From NCBI GenBank assembly GCA_002862435.1, contig PKDC01000036.1:1-58429 (forward strand): a DNA stretch of 58,429 bases, read 5' to 3'. The position numbers and the translations under genes were made by a program. Positions 58,250-58,429 of this stretch are shown here, piece after piece (position 1 is the stretch's first letter; each line of letters opens with the position of its first letter). The stretch is from Pseudomonadota bacterium (GTDB lineage: Bacteria; Pseudomonadota; Gammaproteobacteria; UBA5335). A model generated the notes under the pieces. That model ran no database searches, had not been told where the DNA came from, and was given only the letters and a program-made list of their open reading frames with translations.

Positions 58250-58429
58250 ATGCGCGTGCCTTATCTGGCGATGTTGGCGGTTTTAGGTCTGGTCGTGACG
58301 CTGGCCGCTTGGGCTGCATCCTCCTCGGAAGAAGATAAGACGCTCCCCCCTGTGGACCACTCGGGGATGGACCACTCGGGGATGGACCACTCGGGGATGG
58401 ACCACTCGGGGATGGACCACTCGGGGATG
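58250..58429 (+). CDS. Secreted DHSGM-repeat protein (start only)
   Basis: The first 60 codons; the gene runs off the window. A signal peptide (YLAMLAVLGLVVTLAAWAAS) is followed by SSEEDKTLPPV and then five identical DHSGM units (residues 36-60). Regular histidine and methionine suggest binding of Cu(I)/Cu(II), as in CopA/PcoA-type linkers. GGAGG lies 10 bases before the ATG, and only 4 bp separates it from the oxidase gene, so the two are cotranscribed. The rest of the protein is unknown. Confidence 0.8.
   Translation, partial: MRVPYLAMLAVLGLVVTLAAWAASSSEEDKTLPPVDHSGMDHSGMDHSGMDHSGMDHSGM
58355..58429 (+). repeat. Five perfect 15-bp tandem repeats (GACCACTCGGGGATG)
   Basis: Five copies identical at the DNA level, in frame and reaching the window edge, so the total count is unknown. 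Identity at every codon implies recent slippage expansion or conversion. Confidence 0.97.

Overview
The window is a GC-rich stretch of chromosome, most likely from a gammaproteobacterium. Evidence for that is a FleQ-type flagellar master regulator, an FNR whose cysteines fall at exactly the Escherichia coli numbers (20, 23, 29, 122), a fabA-fabB pair, and the queA-tgt-yajC-secD-secF order. I cannot name the species from sequence alone. Most of the window is housekeeping DNA, broken up by several accessory cassettes.

Layout. 1-5.7 kb: the end of ampD, ilvD, an acyl-CoA dehydrogenase-like protein, and a MoxR ATPase / von Willebrand A pair. 5.8-12.4 kb: a surface-polysaccharide locus (sugar transferase, DegT aminotransferase, acetyltransferase, flippase, glycosyltransferase). 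13.7-16.9 kb: a phosphate-starvation lipid-remodelling operon (glycosyltransferase, sqdB, PlcP-like phosphoesterase) behind four Pho-box-like repeats spaced exactly 11 bp apart. 16.9-22.3 kb: an MscK-type channel, a small heat-shock protein and an alpha-methylacyl-CoA racemase. 22.4-24.9 kb: arsR-arsC and chrA. 25.7-31.9 kb: queA, tgt, yajC, secD, secF and suhB. 32.0-32.5 kb: tRNA-Leu(UAA) with a recombination scar holding the start of a dead integrase. 32.6-36.2 kb: flagellar regulators only (fleQ, fliA, flgM-like, PilZ), with a clear sigma-28 promoter. 36.2-40.1 kb: pyk, fnr and hemN with FNR sites, plus a previously unannotated 20-codon gene that has its own ribosome binding site and terminator. 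40.2-46.9 kb: fabB, fabA, pdxH, a thiolase/DUF35 pair, pmbA and maiA.

47-58.4 kb is the most novel part. It holds a Baeyer-Villiger-type monooxygenase, a COG3687 diiron-like protein, a PQQ-type beta-propeller protein and an alpha/beta hydrolase. These are followed by subunits A and B of a copper membrane monooxygenase (the PmoA/AmoA superfamily). After them come a membrane-anchored protein whose mature N-terminus is probably histidine, an unusual multicopper oxidase, and the start of a secreted protein built from DHSGM repeats. No subunit C is present in the window. The gene order suggests, but does not prove, oxidation of a small hydrocarbon to an alcohol, then a ketone, an ester, and finally an acid plus an alcohol, with dedicated copper-handling proteins.
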